From Bacillota bacterium (GTDB lineage: Bacteria; Bacillota; Desulfitobacteriia; Desulfitobacteriales; Desulfitobacteriaceae): 9,443 bases of DNA. The DNA lies in contig JAEWCM010000129.1 in NCBI GenBank assembly GCA_023390635.1, positions 1-9,443 of the forward strand, written 5' to 3'. The position numbers were made by a program, and so were the translations under genes. The notes beneath the pieces were generated by a model. It worked only from the letters and a program-made list of their open reading frames with translations. It was not told the DNA's origin and searched no databases. How positions within the stretch are numbered: the stretch's first letter is position 1; every line of letters starts with the position of its first letter. This document shows, piece after piece, positions 1 to 7,426 of the stretch.

Positions 1-3000
1 GCAGGGAAGCGACGGAAGGACGGATTCAGGTTCTTAACGTATTGGCTGAAGGCGTTCCGTGTATCATTGTGACTTATGTACAGGCTATCGGATATCGCTT
101 ATTTGAGCCGAAACGATGGAATGATTATCGTATTGATTTGAAATGTGAACATCAGTATGATCTCGCTCAATTAATAGAGCAGTTGATCATTGCCGGATAT
201 GAACGGGTTGAAGTGGTAAGTGCTAAAGGTCAATTTGCCCTCAGGGGGGGGATTCTGGATATTGCTCCATTAGACGGGCCGGCGGTGAGGATTGAATTCT
301 TTGATGACGAGATTGATTCTATGAGGATATTTGATTTGGAGAGCCAGAAATCGGTAGAGTCTATCAAAGAAGCCGTTTTCCCACCTGTTCGTGAATTTAT
401 TTTAGAACAAGGGGATCTGAAACATTTAAGCGAAGAGATTCAGAATTATGGCCGAAAAGCGACAAGTCGCTTGCGCAGAGAAGATAAGAAAGAGGCCTAT
501 GCTTCTTTGCAGGAAAAGATAAATCGATTGCAGGAAAAATTAGAGCAAGGGATAGTAGATCAGAATCTTCATCATTATTTGAGCTTGACCGCTCAACCTT
601 TAGTCAGCTTTTTGTCCTATTTGCCTGCTCAGTCGCTGCTGATTCTTGATGAACCAATACGCCTTAAAGAGCAATTCAGTTTTCAAATTGGTGAGCGGCT
701 GGAGGAATATACACAGAAATTAGAGTACGGGGAGGCTTTCGTCAGCCCGGAAGCACAGCTATTTAGCTATAGTGATCTTCTGCGGGAAGAGAAGGATCGC
801 TGTACCATTGTTTTGTCAACTCTGACCAGACAGGCTCCTGACTTATCTCCCAGGAGAATTATTAACCAAACGGCTCGTCCTTTAACCGGGTTTATGGGAA
901 AGACGGGAGAGCTGGTGGAAGGCATTGATCATTGGCAAAAGGCAGGCAATATAGTGGCCTTGTTTGCAGGTGACCAGGAGCATGCTAACCGACTCCGTCA
1001 GGGTTTAAAAGACCGGGGTTTAGAGGCCGTCATCAAGGGCATGGATGAAAAAGTGGAAGAAGGACAGGTTTATATCTTTCCTTATTCCTTGGAACAAGGC
1101 TTCGAGCTGCCCATTGGCAAACTGGTGGTTTTGGCGGAGACAGAGATTTATAAGCGTGAAAGGAAAGAGGGTACCCGTAAGAAAAAGGCCGCGACAGAGC
1201 GGGTACGGTTGAATGTCTCTGATCTGAAGCCAGGGGATTTTGTGGTTCATGTCCATCATGGAATTGGTCAATTCATGGGGATTGAACGGATTCCTGTGGC
1301 GGGGATAGAAAAGGACTATTTTGCCGTGAAGTATTCCGGTGAGGATAGACTTTATGTGCCACTTGATCAACTGCACCTTTTGCAAAAGTATTTAGGTACA
1401 GATGGAGAACATGTGCCTAAACTTTATAAATTGGGCGGAAGCGAATGGACAAAGGTTAAAAGTAAAGCCCGTTCCGCGGTTAAAGAGCTGGCTTTTGACC
1501 TTTTGAAGCTGTATGCTAAGCGGGAAGCAGCGAAAGGATTTGCTTTTTCTCCTGATTCTGTGTGGCAAATAGAGTTTGAGGAGAAGTTTCCCTACCAGGA
1601 GACGGATGATCAGCTTCAGTGTATTGAAGAAGTGAAAAGGGATATGATACGATCACGCCCCATGGACAGGCTGCTTTGCGGCGATGTAGGATATGGGAAA
1701 ACGGAGGTGGCCCTGCGGGCAGCCTTTAAAGCGGTGATGGACAGTAAACAGGTAGCGGTTCTTGTGCCTACTACCATTCTCGCTCAACAGCATTTCAATA
1801 CCTTTAAGGAACGCTTTGCCGGATACCCGGTAAAGATTGAAATGCTTAGCCGCTTTCGTACCCTCAAAGAGCAAAAAGGAATATTTTCCGGATTGGAAGA
1901 TGGGAGTATTGATCTGGTTGTAGGTACACACCGGCTTTTGTCTAACCAGATTAAATTCAAGGATTTAGGTCTGTTGATTGTGGATGAGGAGCAACGTTTT
2001 GGTGTAGGTCACAAAGAGAAGCTCAAGGTGCTCAAGGAAAATATTGATGTTCTTACCTTGTCAGCCACTCCTATTCCTCGGACTCTCCATATGGCTATGA
2101 TCGGGGTCAGAGATATGAGTGTGATCGAAACTCCACCTGAAGACCGTTATCCTGTCCAGACCTATGTGGCCGAGTTTCGTCCAGATTTAATACGGGATGC
2201 TATCCGCCGGGAAATCCAAAGAGGCGGGCAGGTATTCTTTGTGCATAATCGGATTGAGGATATGGAGCAGACGACGGAGTTTTTAAATAAGCTGGTACCT
2301 GAAGCACGCATCGGGATGGCTCACGGCAGGATGCCTGAGCAGGAACTGGAAAAGGAAATGATGAGTTTTCTGGAACAAGAAAAGGATATTTTGGTTTCTA
2401 CTACGATTATTGAGACGGGTCTGGATCTGCCCAATGTGAATACATTGATTATTGATGAATCGGATCGGCTGGGACTTTCCCAGCTTTATCAGCTAAGAGG
2501 ACGGGTGGGCCGATCAAATCGTAAAGCCTACGCTTATTTCTTGTATAAACCACAAAAGGTTCTCTCGGAGGTTGCAGAGAAACGTTTGATTGCCATCAGA
2601 GATTTCACGGAGTTTGGCTCAGGTTTTCGGATTGCCATGCGCGATCTGGAGATTCGAGGAGCCGGTGATCTGGTGGGTGCTCAGCAACATGGACAGTTGG
2701 CTGCGGTAGGGTTTGACTTGTATTGCCAGATGGTAAAGGAAGCAATTCAGGACTTGCGGGGAGAAACGGTGGCTGAAAAGGTGGAGACCAGCATTGACTT
2801 GCAAATGGATGCCTTTTTACCGGATAATTATGTAGCTGACCGGCAAAGCAAGACTCAGTTCTATCAGAAAATGGCTTTGATTGGTGATGAGGAGGCCTTA
2901 AGTGAACTTGTAGATGAAATGGTGGATCGCTTTGGGAATCCTCCCGCTGAAGTAGAAAACTTGTTTAAGCTGATTCGTTTGAAATGGAAAGGGGAGCGCC

Positions 3001-3272
3001 TGCAAATTGAGCAAATTCAGCAGATTCAAAATACCCTTTATCTGAAGTTTGGTAAGGATCCGGGAATCGACGGGGAGGCTTTGATGAAGATTGTAGCAGA
3101 ATGCCCTTATACCCTTACCTTTGCGACCATGACTAATAACAATTTAGAGTGTAAGGTGAAGCTGGGCACTGCAGGGAAGCCTGAAAAAATTATTGGAGTA
3201 GTCGGGCAGATTTTAGACCTTTTTCTCCGATTTGGGGAGAAAGAGGCCCAGGAAGGGAAGACGCTAAAGTAG
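1..3272 (+). CDS. mfd: Transcription-repair coupling factor Mfd (5' end outside the window)
   Basis: Mfd is an ATP-driven DNA translocase that pushes stalled RNA polymerase off damaged DNA and recruits UvrA. The reading frame is open from base 3 to the left edge, so the gene starts upstream. About 1089 codons are visible against roughly 1150-1180 in the family, so some 60-90 N-terminal residues are missing. In order: UvrB-like N-terminal module (about 3-700); CarD-like RNA polymerase interaction domain (about 1224-1400, with VVHVHHGIGQF); Walker A GDVGYGKT at 1680-1703; Walker B-type DEEQ at 1983-1994; SATPIPRT at 2061-2084; helicase motif VI QLRGRVGR at 2490-2513; C-terminal TRCF domain (about 2814-3150). 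All motor motifs look intact. The stop is TAG at 3270. The TTG at 42 is an internal Leu codon, not the start. Identification is secure from the combination of RNAP-binding and RecG-like motor domains. Confidence 0.98.
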   Translation, partial: REATEGRIQVLNVLAEGVPCIIVTYVQAIGYRLFEPKRWNDYRIDLKCEHQYDLAQLIEQLIIAGYERVEVVSAKGQFALRGGILDIAPLDGPAVRIEFFDDEIDSMRIFDLESQKSVESIKEAVFPPVREFILEQGDLKHLSEEIQNYGRKATSRLRREDKKEAYASLQEKINRLQEKLEQGIVDQNLHHYLSLTAQPLVSFLSYLPAQSLLILDEPIRLKEQFSFQIGERLEEYTQKLEYGEAFVSPEAQLFSYSDLLREEKDRCTIVLSTLTRQAPDLSPRRIINQTARPLTGFMGKTGELVEGIDHWQKAGNIVALFAGDQEHANRLRQGLKDRGLEAVIKGMDEKVEEGQVYIFPYSLEQGFELPIGKLVVLAETEIYKRERKEGTRKKKAATERVRLNVSDLKPGDFVVHVHHGIGQFMGIERIPVAGIEKDYFAVKYSGEDRLYVPLDQLHLLQKYLGTDGEHVPKLYKLGGSEWTKVKSKARSAVKELAFDLLKLYAKREAAKGFAFSPDSVWQIEFEEKFPYQETDDQLQCIEEVKRDMIRSRPMDRLLCGDVGYGKTEVALRAAFKAVMDSKQVAVLVPTTILAQQHFNTFKERFAGYPVKIEMLSRFRTLKEQKGIFSGLEDGSIDLVVGTHRLLSNQIKFKDLGLLIVDEEQRFGVGHKEKLKVLKENIDVLTLSATPIPRTLHMAMIGVRDMSVIETPPEDRYPVQTYVAEFRPDLIRDAIRREIQRGGQVFFVHNRIEDMEQTTEFLNKLVPEARIGMAHGRMPEQELEKEMMSFLEQEKDILVSTTIIETGLDLPNVNTLIIDESDRLGLSQLYQLRGRVGRSNRKAYAYFLYKPQKVLSEVAEKRLIAIRDFTEFGSGFRIAMRDLEIRGAGDLVGAQQHGQLAAVGFDLYCQMVKEAIQDLRGETVAEKVETSIDLQMDAFLPDNYVADRQSKTQFYQKMALIGDEEALSELVDEMVDRFGNPPAEVENLFKLIRLKWKGERLQIEQIQQIQNTLYLKFGKDPGIDGEALMKIVAECPYTLTFATMTNNNLECKVKLGTAGKPEKIIGVVGQILDLFLRFGEKEAQEGKTLK

Positions 3273-3350
3273 GTTCAAGCGTAATTGAAGATGTCAAGAT
3301 TATTTCAAGATATTGTGAAAGCTATGTGTAGAGAAAATGAAAAGAGTGTG

Positions 3351-3372
3351 AAGAGCGGACCAAACGCTTTTT
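3351..3372 (+). terminator. Weak hairpin terminator after mfd
   Basis: A 7-bp stem (3351-3357 with 3365-3371, one G-U pair) encloses a 7-base loop and runs directly into TTTTT at 3368-3372. It lies 78 bases after the mfd stop and just upstream of the prsA promoter, which suits an intrinsic terminator. The stem is short, so it may be leaky. Confidence 0.5.
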
Positions 3373-3399
3373 GATGAGGCATTGGTTCGGAGGCATGCA

Positions 3400-3428
3400 T
3401 TGCAAGGCTTGGCACACCTTGATATAAT
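3400..3428 (+). promoter_or_regulatory. Sigma-A promoter of prsA
   Basis: The -35 box TTGCAA is at 3400-3405, followed by a 17-base spacer and a perfect -10 box TATAAT at 3423-3428. Transcription would begin near 3435, about 24 bases before the likely start codon. Spacing and boxes fit a vegetative housekeeping promoter. Confidence 0.82.
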
Positions 3429-3458
3429 GGCAATATTGAAACGAAAGGGCGTGTGAAG

Positions 3459-4397
3459 ATGAAGAGATCCCGAATGGGGATGATGGCAGGAATTCTTACT
3501 TTGGCGCTGGTCCTCACCGGCTGTTCTTCAAGTGGAAAATGGGCGGCCAAAGTCAATGAAGAAGAAATTACGGTAGATACGCTTAATACGTATGTGAAAG
3601 ATGCTCAAGACCTATATACTAAGCAGGGGATGGATTTTACATCAGAGAATGGCAAATCTTCTTTGGCCCAATTACGGGCTCAAATCCTCCAGCGTTTAAT
3701 TGAGTCAAAGTTGATAGCCCAGGAGATTAAAAAAGAAGGGCTGTCGGCAGATACGGATGAAGTAAAAGCACAGCAGGAAAAGATCATGAGTCAGTTCGAT
3801 AACAATGAAGACAGTCTCTTGCAGATGCTAAAACAACAAGGGATGGACAAACAGGCTTTGGAGAATTTTTTGGTACTATACACTCACGTGACGAAGGACA
3901 TCACTGTCAGTGACGATGATGTTAAGGCCTATTTTGAGAAGAATAAGTCTAATTATGACCAGGCTGAACAAGTAAAAGCCAGCCATATTCTGTTGAAAAC
4001 AGAAGAAGAAGCTAAAGAAGTGATTGCAGAGCTGGATAAAGGAGCTAATTTTACCGAACTGGCCAAGACCAAGTCTACAGAGGAAGGTGCCAGTGAGACA
4101 GGCGGCGAATTGGGGTATTTTAAAAAGGGTGATATGGTTCAGGAATTTGAAGATGCGGCGTTCGCCCAGGCTGTTGGTACGTACAGCAAGACTCCGGTGA
4201 AGACCCAATTTGGTTATCATGTAATTCTGGTAGAAGATCATAAACAAGCTGTGGAAGCCAATTTCGATAATGTTAAGAACACAGTCAAGGCAGATGCTTT
4301 AATGGAGGCTCAAGATGCAAAATACAGTGAGTATATGCAAAACTTAATGAGTGCTGCTAAGATTGAATATGGTAACGGATATGCTCCTGCTGGATAG
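3459..4397 (+). CDS. prsA: PrsA-like peptidyl-prolyl isomerase lipoprotein (parvulin foldase)
   Basis: This is a membrane-anchored extracytoplasmic foldase that helps exported proteins fold, using a parvulin-type rotamase domain. From the ATG at 3459 it has 312 residues: a basic N-terminus, a hydrophobic stretch and a lipobox LTGC with the lipidated Cys at residue 22. A helical SurA_N-like segment follows (about 30-160), then the PPIC parvulin domain (about 170-260) from VKASHILLK to GYHVILVED, and a short helical tail. An in-frame GTG at 3453 sits only 3 bases after the AAAGGG ribosome binding site (3444-3449), while the ATG at 3459 is 9 bases away, so the ATG is preferred. It has its own sigma-A promoter and a strong terminator, so it is probably monocistronic. 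B. subtilis has no prsA at this locus. The assignment to PrsA rather than another lipoprotein parvulin (SurA/PpiC type) is by architecture; the exact client set is unknown. Confidence 0.92.
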   Translation: MKRSRMGMMAGILTLALVLTGCSSSGKWAAKVNEEEITVDTLNTYVKDAQDLYTKQGMDFTSENGKSSLAQLRAQILQRLIESKLIAQEIKKEGLSADTDEVKAQQEKIMSQFDNNEDSLLQMLKQQGMDKQALENFLVLYTHVTKDITVSDDDVKAYFEKNKSNYDQAEQVKASHILLKTEEEAKEVIAELDKGANFTELAKTKSTEEGASETGGELGYFKKGDMVQEFEDAAFAQAVGTYSKTPVKTQFGYHVILVEDHKQAVEANFDNVKNTVKADALMEAQDAKYSEYMQNLMSAAKIEYGNGYAPAG

Positions 4398-4411
4398 CGG
4401 ATATTCTAGAG

Positions 4412-4458
4412 AAGAACCGTTGGATAATCAAATTTGATTATCCAACGGTTCTTTATTT
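4412..4458 (+). terminator. Terminator of prsA: 42-base perfect palindrome
   Basis: Bases 4412-4432 are an exact reverse complement of 4433-4453, giving a 21-bp perfect stem (functionally about 19 bp with a 4-base AATT loop). It is followed by TATTT, with the last stem bases TTCTT adding to the U-rich end. It lies 15 bases after the prsA stop. The A-rich left foot means it could also stop transcription from the opposite strand. Confidence 0.88.
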
Positions 4459-4524
4459 AGCTGAGTTAAAAAGAGGGGTTAAAAGATAAAATATGCTTTC
4501 TTTGCTTTTCCTTTGGAAAAAAAT

Positions 4525-4554
4525 GAATAATCCTTATTATCCAGATATATACTA
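4525..4554 (+). promoter_or_regulatory. Sigma-G-type forespore promoter of spoVT
   Basis: GAATA at 4525-4529, an 18-base spacer and TATACTA at 4548-4554 match the known B. subtilis sigma-G pattern (GHATR-N18-CATWHTA) at all defined positions except the first base of the -10 box. No sigma-A -35 box stands at a suitable distance: the nearest, TTGGAA at 4513, is 29 bases from TATACT. SpoVT is a known sigma-G target in B. subtilis. The start point would be about 30 bases before the ATG. Confidence 0.68.
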
Positions 4555-4593
4555 TCATTGAATTAATGGCAGCGAAGGAGGGAACCGGCAATC

Positions 4594-5157
4594 ATGAAAG
4601 CAACAGGGATAGTTAGAAGAATCGACGACCTGGGTAGAGTCGTTATTCCAAAAGAAATTCGCCGTACACTTCGTATCAGAGAAGGAGACCCACTGGAAAT
4701 TTTCGTCGACCGGGAAGGAGAGGTTATTTTAAAGAAATATTCTCCCATTGGAGAACTGGGGGATTTCGCTAAGGAATATGCTGACTCTCTTTATGAGGCA
4801 ACAGGCCATATAGCCTGTATCGCAGACCGGGATACGATTATTGCCGTGGCGGGAGCCTCAAAGAAAGAGTTTCTGAATAAACCGATTACTCCGGTGATGG
4901 AACAGGCGATGACTGAAAGAAAGACCATTCAATTGGGGAAGGCTGGAGAAAACGCATCCTTTAAAACAGGCTCGGATACCGTGGATGATGAGCAATGGAA
5001 TTTGAGTTGTGAAGTGCTCGCCCCCATCATTGCTGAAGGGGACCCCATTGGGGCTGTTATTTTGATGTCAAAGGATCCTAATGTTAAAATGGGTGACCTG
5101 GAAATAAAATTAGCAGAGACTGCCGCCGGTTTTTTAGCCAAGCAAATGGAGCAGTAA
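4594..5157 (+). CDS. spoVT: Stage V sporulation regulator SpoVT (AbrB family)
   Basis: SpoVT is a DNA-binding regulator that tunes late forespore (sigma-G) gene expression and spore properties. The 187-residue protein has an N-terminal AbrB/MazE swapped-hairpin DNA-binding domain (about 1-50, including TGIVRRIDDLGRVVIPKEIR) and a C-terminal GAF-like domain (about 55-185), close to the roughly 178 residues of the B. subtilis protein. The presence of the GAF-like half separates it from AbrB and Abh, which lack it. The ATG has an AAGGAGG site at 4575-4581, 12 bases upstream, slightly long but the only good one, and the MKATGIVRR start is typical of the family. A sigma-G-type promoter precedes it and a terminator follows, so it is predicted to be a single-gene forespore unit. 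spoVB, the next gene in B. subtilis, is absent here. Confidence 0.96.
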   Translation: MKATGIVRRIDDLGRVVIPKEIRRTLRIREGDPLEIFVDREGEVILKKYSPIGELGDFAKEYADSLYEATGHIACIADRDTIIAVAGASKKEFLNKPITPVMEQAMTERKTIQLGKAGENASFKTGSDTVDDEQWNLSCEVLAPIIAEGDPIGAVILMSKDPNVKMGDLEIKLAETAAGFLAKQMEQ

Positions 5158-5162
5158 AGATT

Positions 5163-5211
5163 TACATGAGCGGCGACCTGCTTAAGGGCATAGCCGCTTG
5201 TGTATTTTTTT
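5163..5211 (+). terminator. Intrinsic terminator of spoVT
   Basis: AGCGGC at 5169-5174 pairs with GCCGCT at 5193-5198. The stem extends outward to 12 bp (5163-5174 with 5193-5204), with two G-U pairs, and is followed by seven T (5205-5211). The 18-base loop can form a small inner CCT/AGG pairing. It begins 6 bases after the spoVT stop. Confidence 0.83.
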
Positions 5212-5219
5212 GATACAAT
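5211..5219 (+). promoter_or_regulatory. Possible extended -10 promoter of mazG
   Basis: TGATACAAT at 5211-5219 is an extended -10 (TGN-TACAAT) lying on the last T of the spoVT terminator. No convincing -35 is seen 17 bases upstream, where the sequence is terminator stem. The start point would fall near 5226, right at the ribosome binding site, leaving a leader of only about 13 bases. Otherwise mazG would depend on read-through from spoVT. Confidence 0.4.
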
Positions 5220-5238
5220 AGCCTCCAGGAGGTGGCTT

Positions 5239-6687
5239 ATGGGCGGTTGTTTGCACATTGTGGGACTGGGGCCGGCCGGACTTGACGGTATGACCTTAGG
5301 AGACTATAAAATCCTGCAAAATTCACATAAGATATTTCTGCGCACGTTTCGGCATCCCGCAGCTCAGGAACTGTTGCAACAAGGTTTAGCGCTGGAAAGC
5401 TTTGATGAATTATATCAAAAGAACGAATCATTTGAAACGGTCTACACGGAGATTGTTAGTTATCTGGAAAGGGCTTTGCAGGGTGAGCGGGAGGTTGTAT
5501 ATGCTGTACCCGGAAATCCGATGGTGGCTGAAAAGACAGTCCTGATGCTGAAAAAAGAGTTAAGTTCATCTTATCGGGTCATTATTCACTCAGGGCAATC
5601 CTTTTTGGATCAGATTTTTTCCGTTTTAGGGTTTGACCCTATTGAAGGAATGACAGTTCGTAATTATGATGCTTTGCTCGAAGCCGATCTGACGGGAAAG
5701 GACTGGTTAATTGTTCCTCAGGTCTATAACAGGTTAATTGCTTCAGATGTTAAACTGGATTTAATGCGTTATTATCCTGATGATGCAGAAGTTTATCTGG
5801 TGCAGGGCCTGGGTACGGAGAACGCTCAAGTGGACAAGCTCCCTTTGTATGAATTGGATCATGGGGAAAAGGATCATCTTACAACGTTGGTAGTGCCTCC
5901 CCAGCCCCTTACAGCATCGTGGTCAAGATTGGAGGATGTCATCAGGACTTTGCGCAGCCCTGAAGGCTGCCCCTGGGATAGGGAGCAAACCCATGAAAGT
6001 TTGAAACCTTTCTTACTCGAAGAAACCTATGAAGTTTTGGAAGCGATTGACCAGGGAGACATGTATAATTTATGTGAAGAGTTGGGAGACTTATTATTAC
6101 AGGTATTTTTACATGCTCAGATTGGCTCGGAGCGAAATGAGTTTTCCATTCTGGATGTAGTGCGGGGAATTACAGCAAAAATGATCAGAAGACATCCTCA
6201 TGTTTTTGGCAATCTCTCATTGACTAACTCGGTCGAAGTCCTGCAAAAGTGGGAGGAAATTAAAAAGGCCGAGAAAGGGGAAGCGGGTGAAAGGCTTAAG
6301 CGATTTAAGACCACTCCGGGCTTACCGGCTTTGATGCTGGCAGAGGATACACAGAAGAAGGCTGCTAAGGTGGGTTTTGATTGGCCTGAATTGTCCGGAG
6401 CGATGGCTAAAGTGAATGAAGAATTAAAAGAACTGACAGACGCTTTGGAAAAAGGTGAGGGGATTAAGGAGGAGCTGGGAGACGTACTTTTTTCAATAGT
6501 AAATATATCCCGCTTCCTTAAGGTGGACCCGGAGGATGCGTTGAGACAGACGATACGAAAATTCCAGTACCGCTTTGAAAAAATGGAGGATTTGGCAGGA
6601 AAAAATGGATGCATTTTACAGGATCTAAAGCTTGATGAGATGGATTTACTCTGGGAAGAGGCTAAATTACTGGAGAGACAAAAGTAA
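5239..6687 (+). CDS. mazG: Nucleoside triphosphate pyrophosphohydrolase MazG with N-terminal tetrapyrrole-methylase domain (YabN type)
   Basis: MazG proteins cleave NTPs or dNTPs to monophosphate and pyrophosphate, cleaning the nucleotide pool. This 482-residue protein is the Firmicute fusion form (B. subtilis YabN, 489 residues). An N-terminal SAM-dependent tetrapyrrole-methylase-like domain (about 1-220; HIVGLGPAGLDG near the start, YAVPGNPMVAEKTV later) is followed by two MazG modules. The first module (about 230-315) has EETYE at 261-265 and EELGD at 280-284. The second (about 375-460) has EELKE at 394-398 and EELGD at 411-415. These acidic residues are the Mg-binding sets of the all-alpha NTP pyrophosphatase fold, and both are complete. 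The ATG at 5239 follows AGGAGGTGG (5227-5235); an upstream in-frame GTG at 5200 would run back through the spoVT terminator and is rejected. The substrate of the methylase half is not known from sequence. Confidence 0.95.
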   Translation: MGGCLHIVGLGPAGLDGMTLGDYKILQNSHKIFLRTFRHPAAQELLQQGLALESFDELYQKNESFETVYTEIVSYLERALQGEREVVYAVPGNPMVAEKTVLMLKKELSSSYRVIIHSGQSFLDQIFSVLGFDPIEGMTVRNYDALLEADLTGKDWLIVPQVYNRLIASDVKLDLMRYYPDDAEVYLVQGLGTENAQVDKLPLYELDHGEKDHLTTLVVPPQPLTASWSRLEDVIRTLRSPEGCPWDREQTHESLKPFLLEETYEVLEAIDQGDMYNLCEELGDLLLQVFLHAQIGSERNEFSILDVVRGITAKMIRRHPHVFGNLSLTNSVEVLQKWEEIKKAEKGEAGERLKRFKTTPGLPALMLAEDTQKKAAKVGFDWPELSGAMAKVNEELKELTDALEKGEGIKEELGDVLFSIVNISRFLKVDPEDALRQTIRKFQYRFEKMEDLAGKNGCILQDLKLDEMDLLWEEAKLLERQK

Positions 6688-6727
6688 AATTAATAAAAAT
6701 ATAGGCAAAAATTATCTTTTTGTCGGA

Positions 6728-6733
6728 TATAAT
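6728..6733 (+). promoter_or_regulatory. Probable -10 box of the hup promoter
   Basis: A perfect TATAAT stands 40 bases after the mazG stop and about 70 bases before the hup start. The region 17 bases upstream (GCAAAA at 6705-6710) is a poor -35, so an upstream AT-rich element (6681-6704) or an activator may help. The predicted leader is about 59 bases and contains TTTCG/CGAAA pairing (6741-6745 with 6756-6760). Confidence 0.45.
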
Positions 6734-6798
6734 GCAGGAGTTTCGGCATTTGTCTCGAAATATAACGCATGTATCAAACATATAGGAGGGAACATGTT

Positions 6799-7071
6799 TT
6801 GAATAAGGCTGAATTAGTGGCCGCTGTTGCTGAAAAGACCGCAATGTCTAAGAAAGATGCCGAAAAGGCTGTTTCTGCAGTGTTCAGCGCAATTGAGGAA
6901 TCATTGGCAAAGAATGAGAAAGTTCAGTTGGTTGGTTTCGGTACCTTCGAAGTAAAAGACCGTGCCGAAAGAACTGGCAGAAATCCCCAGACCAAGGAAG
7001 TTATCACCATTCCGGCAGCTAAAGTACCTGGTTTTAAAGCCGGAAAAGCATTGAAGGATGCAGTTCAATAA
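6799..7071 (+). CDS. hup: HU-type nucleoid protein
   Basis: HU is a small dimeric DNA-binding protein that bends and compacts chromosomal DNA without strong sequence preference. The protein is 90 residues, the exact family size, and reads as an alpha-helical dimerisation half (MNKAELVAAVAEKTAMSKKDAEK) followed by beta-arm sequence with the hallmark GFGTFEV, the arm-tip RTGRNPQT and the conserved ending PGFKAGKALKD. The start is TTG at 6799, with AGGAGGG at 6784-6790 and an 8-base spacer; this gives the canonical MNKAEL N-terminus. An in-frame ATG at 6769 would add ten residues, would place the ribosome binding site inside the gene, and is rejected. It probably has its own promoter and is closed by a very strong terminator. 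B. subtilis carries its HU gene (hbs) elsewhere. Confidence 0.97.
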   Translation: MNKAELVAAVAEKTAMSKKDAEKAVSAVFSAIEESLAKNEKVQLVGFGTFEVKDRAERTGRNPQTKEVITIPAAKVPGFKAGKALKDAVQ

Positions 7072-7082
7072 TTAGGAATAAG

Positions 7083-7118
7083 TAAAGAGGCCAGGTTCTT
7101 TTGAACCTGGCCTCTTTA
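7083..7118 (+). terminator. Strong terminator of hup
   Basis: A perfect 15-bp stem (7084-7098 with 7103-7117, extendable by one T-A pair) closes a TTTT loop. The stem is GC-rich in its middle (GGCCAGG) and ends in CTCTTT. There is no long T run beyond the stem, so some read-through into rqcP, only 33 bases away, is plausible and may be needed. Confidence 0.85.
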
Positions 7119-7150
7119 GCTTAAGAGAGTATGGATTAAGGAGCGCTTTC

Positions 7151-7408
7151 ATGCGAATTGATAAGTATTTAAAAGTATCTCGTCTGATCAAGCGGCGTAC
7201 CGTTGCGAAGGATATTTGTGAAGGGGACAAGATTCAGATTAACGGACGGATTGCAAAGCCTTCGGGGGAGGTTAAGCCTGGGGATATAGTAACTTTGACG
7301 CTTGGAAGAAGTATTCTGGAGGTTAAGGTCCTCAATACTCCGAATAGTATTAGGGCAGATGAAGCTCATACATTGTATGAGGTAATACGCGAAGAGAGGC
7401 AAGAATAA
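7151..7408 (+). CDS. rqcP: S4-domain ribosome-associated quality control protein RqcP
   Basis: RqcP (YabO; Hsp15/HslR-related) binds the obstructed 50S-peptidyl-tRNA complex and works with RqcH, which adds C-terminal alanine tails to stalled nascent chains. The 85-residue protein is almost entirely an S4 RNA-binding domain: MRIDKYLKVSRLIKRRTVA at the start, then CEGDKIQINGRIAKPS and VKPGDIVTLTLG. The size matches B. subtilis YabO (about 86). The ATG has AAGGAG at 7138-7143 with a 7-base spacer. No good promoter fits between the hup terminator and this gene, so it is probably fed by read-through from hup. A terminator follows. RqcH is not encoded in this window. Confidence 0.93.
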   Translation: MRIDKYLKVSRLIKRRTVAKDICEGDKIQINGRIAKPSGEVKPGDIVTLTLGRSILEVKVLNTPNSIRADEAHTLYEVIREERQE

Positions 7409-7426
7409 TAAAAACTATTCTGATTC

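Noticed and set aside
1020..1385. 121-residue minus-strand open frame inside mfd
   Set aside because: It is antisense to the well-conserved RNA polymerase interaction domain of Mfd, and shows no family motif.
3876..4247. 123-residue minus-strand open frame inside prsA
   Set aside because: It is antisense to the parvulin domain; hydrophobic content is a mirror of the acidic and Lys-rich coding strand.
6198..6614. 138-residue minus-strand open frame inside mazG
   Set aside because: Serine-rich antisense shadow of the Glu/Lys-rich MazG modules, without a ribosome binding site or recognisable motif.
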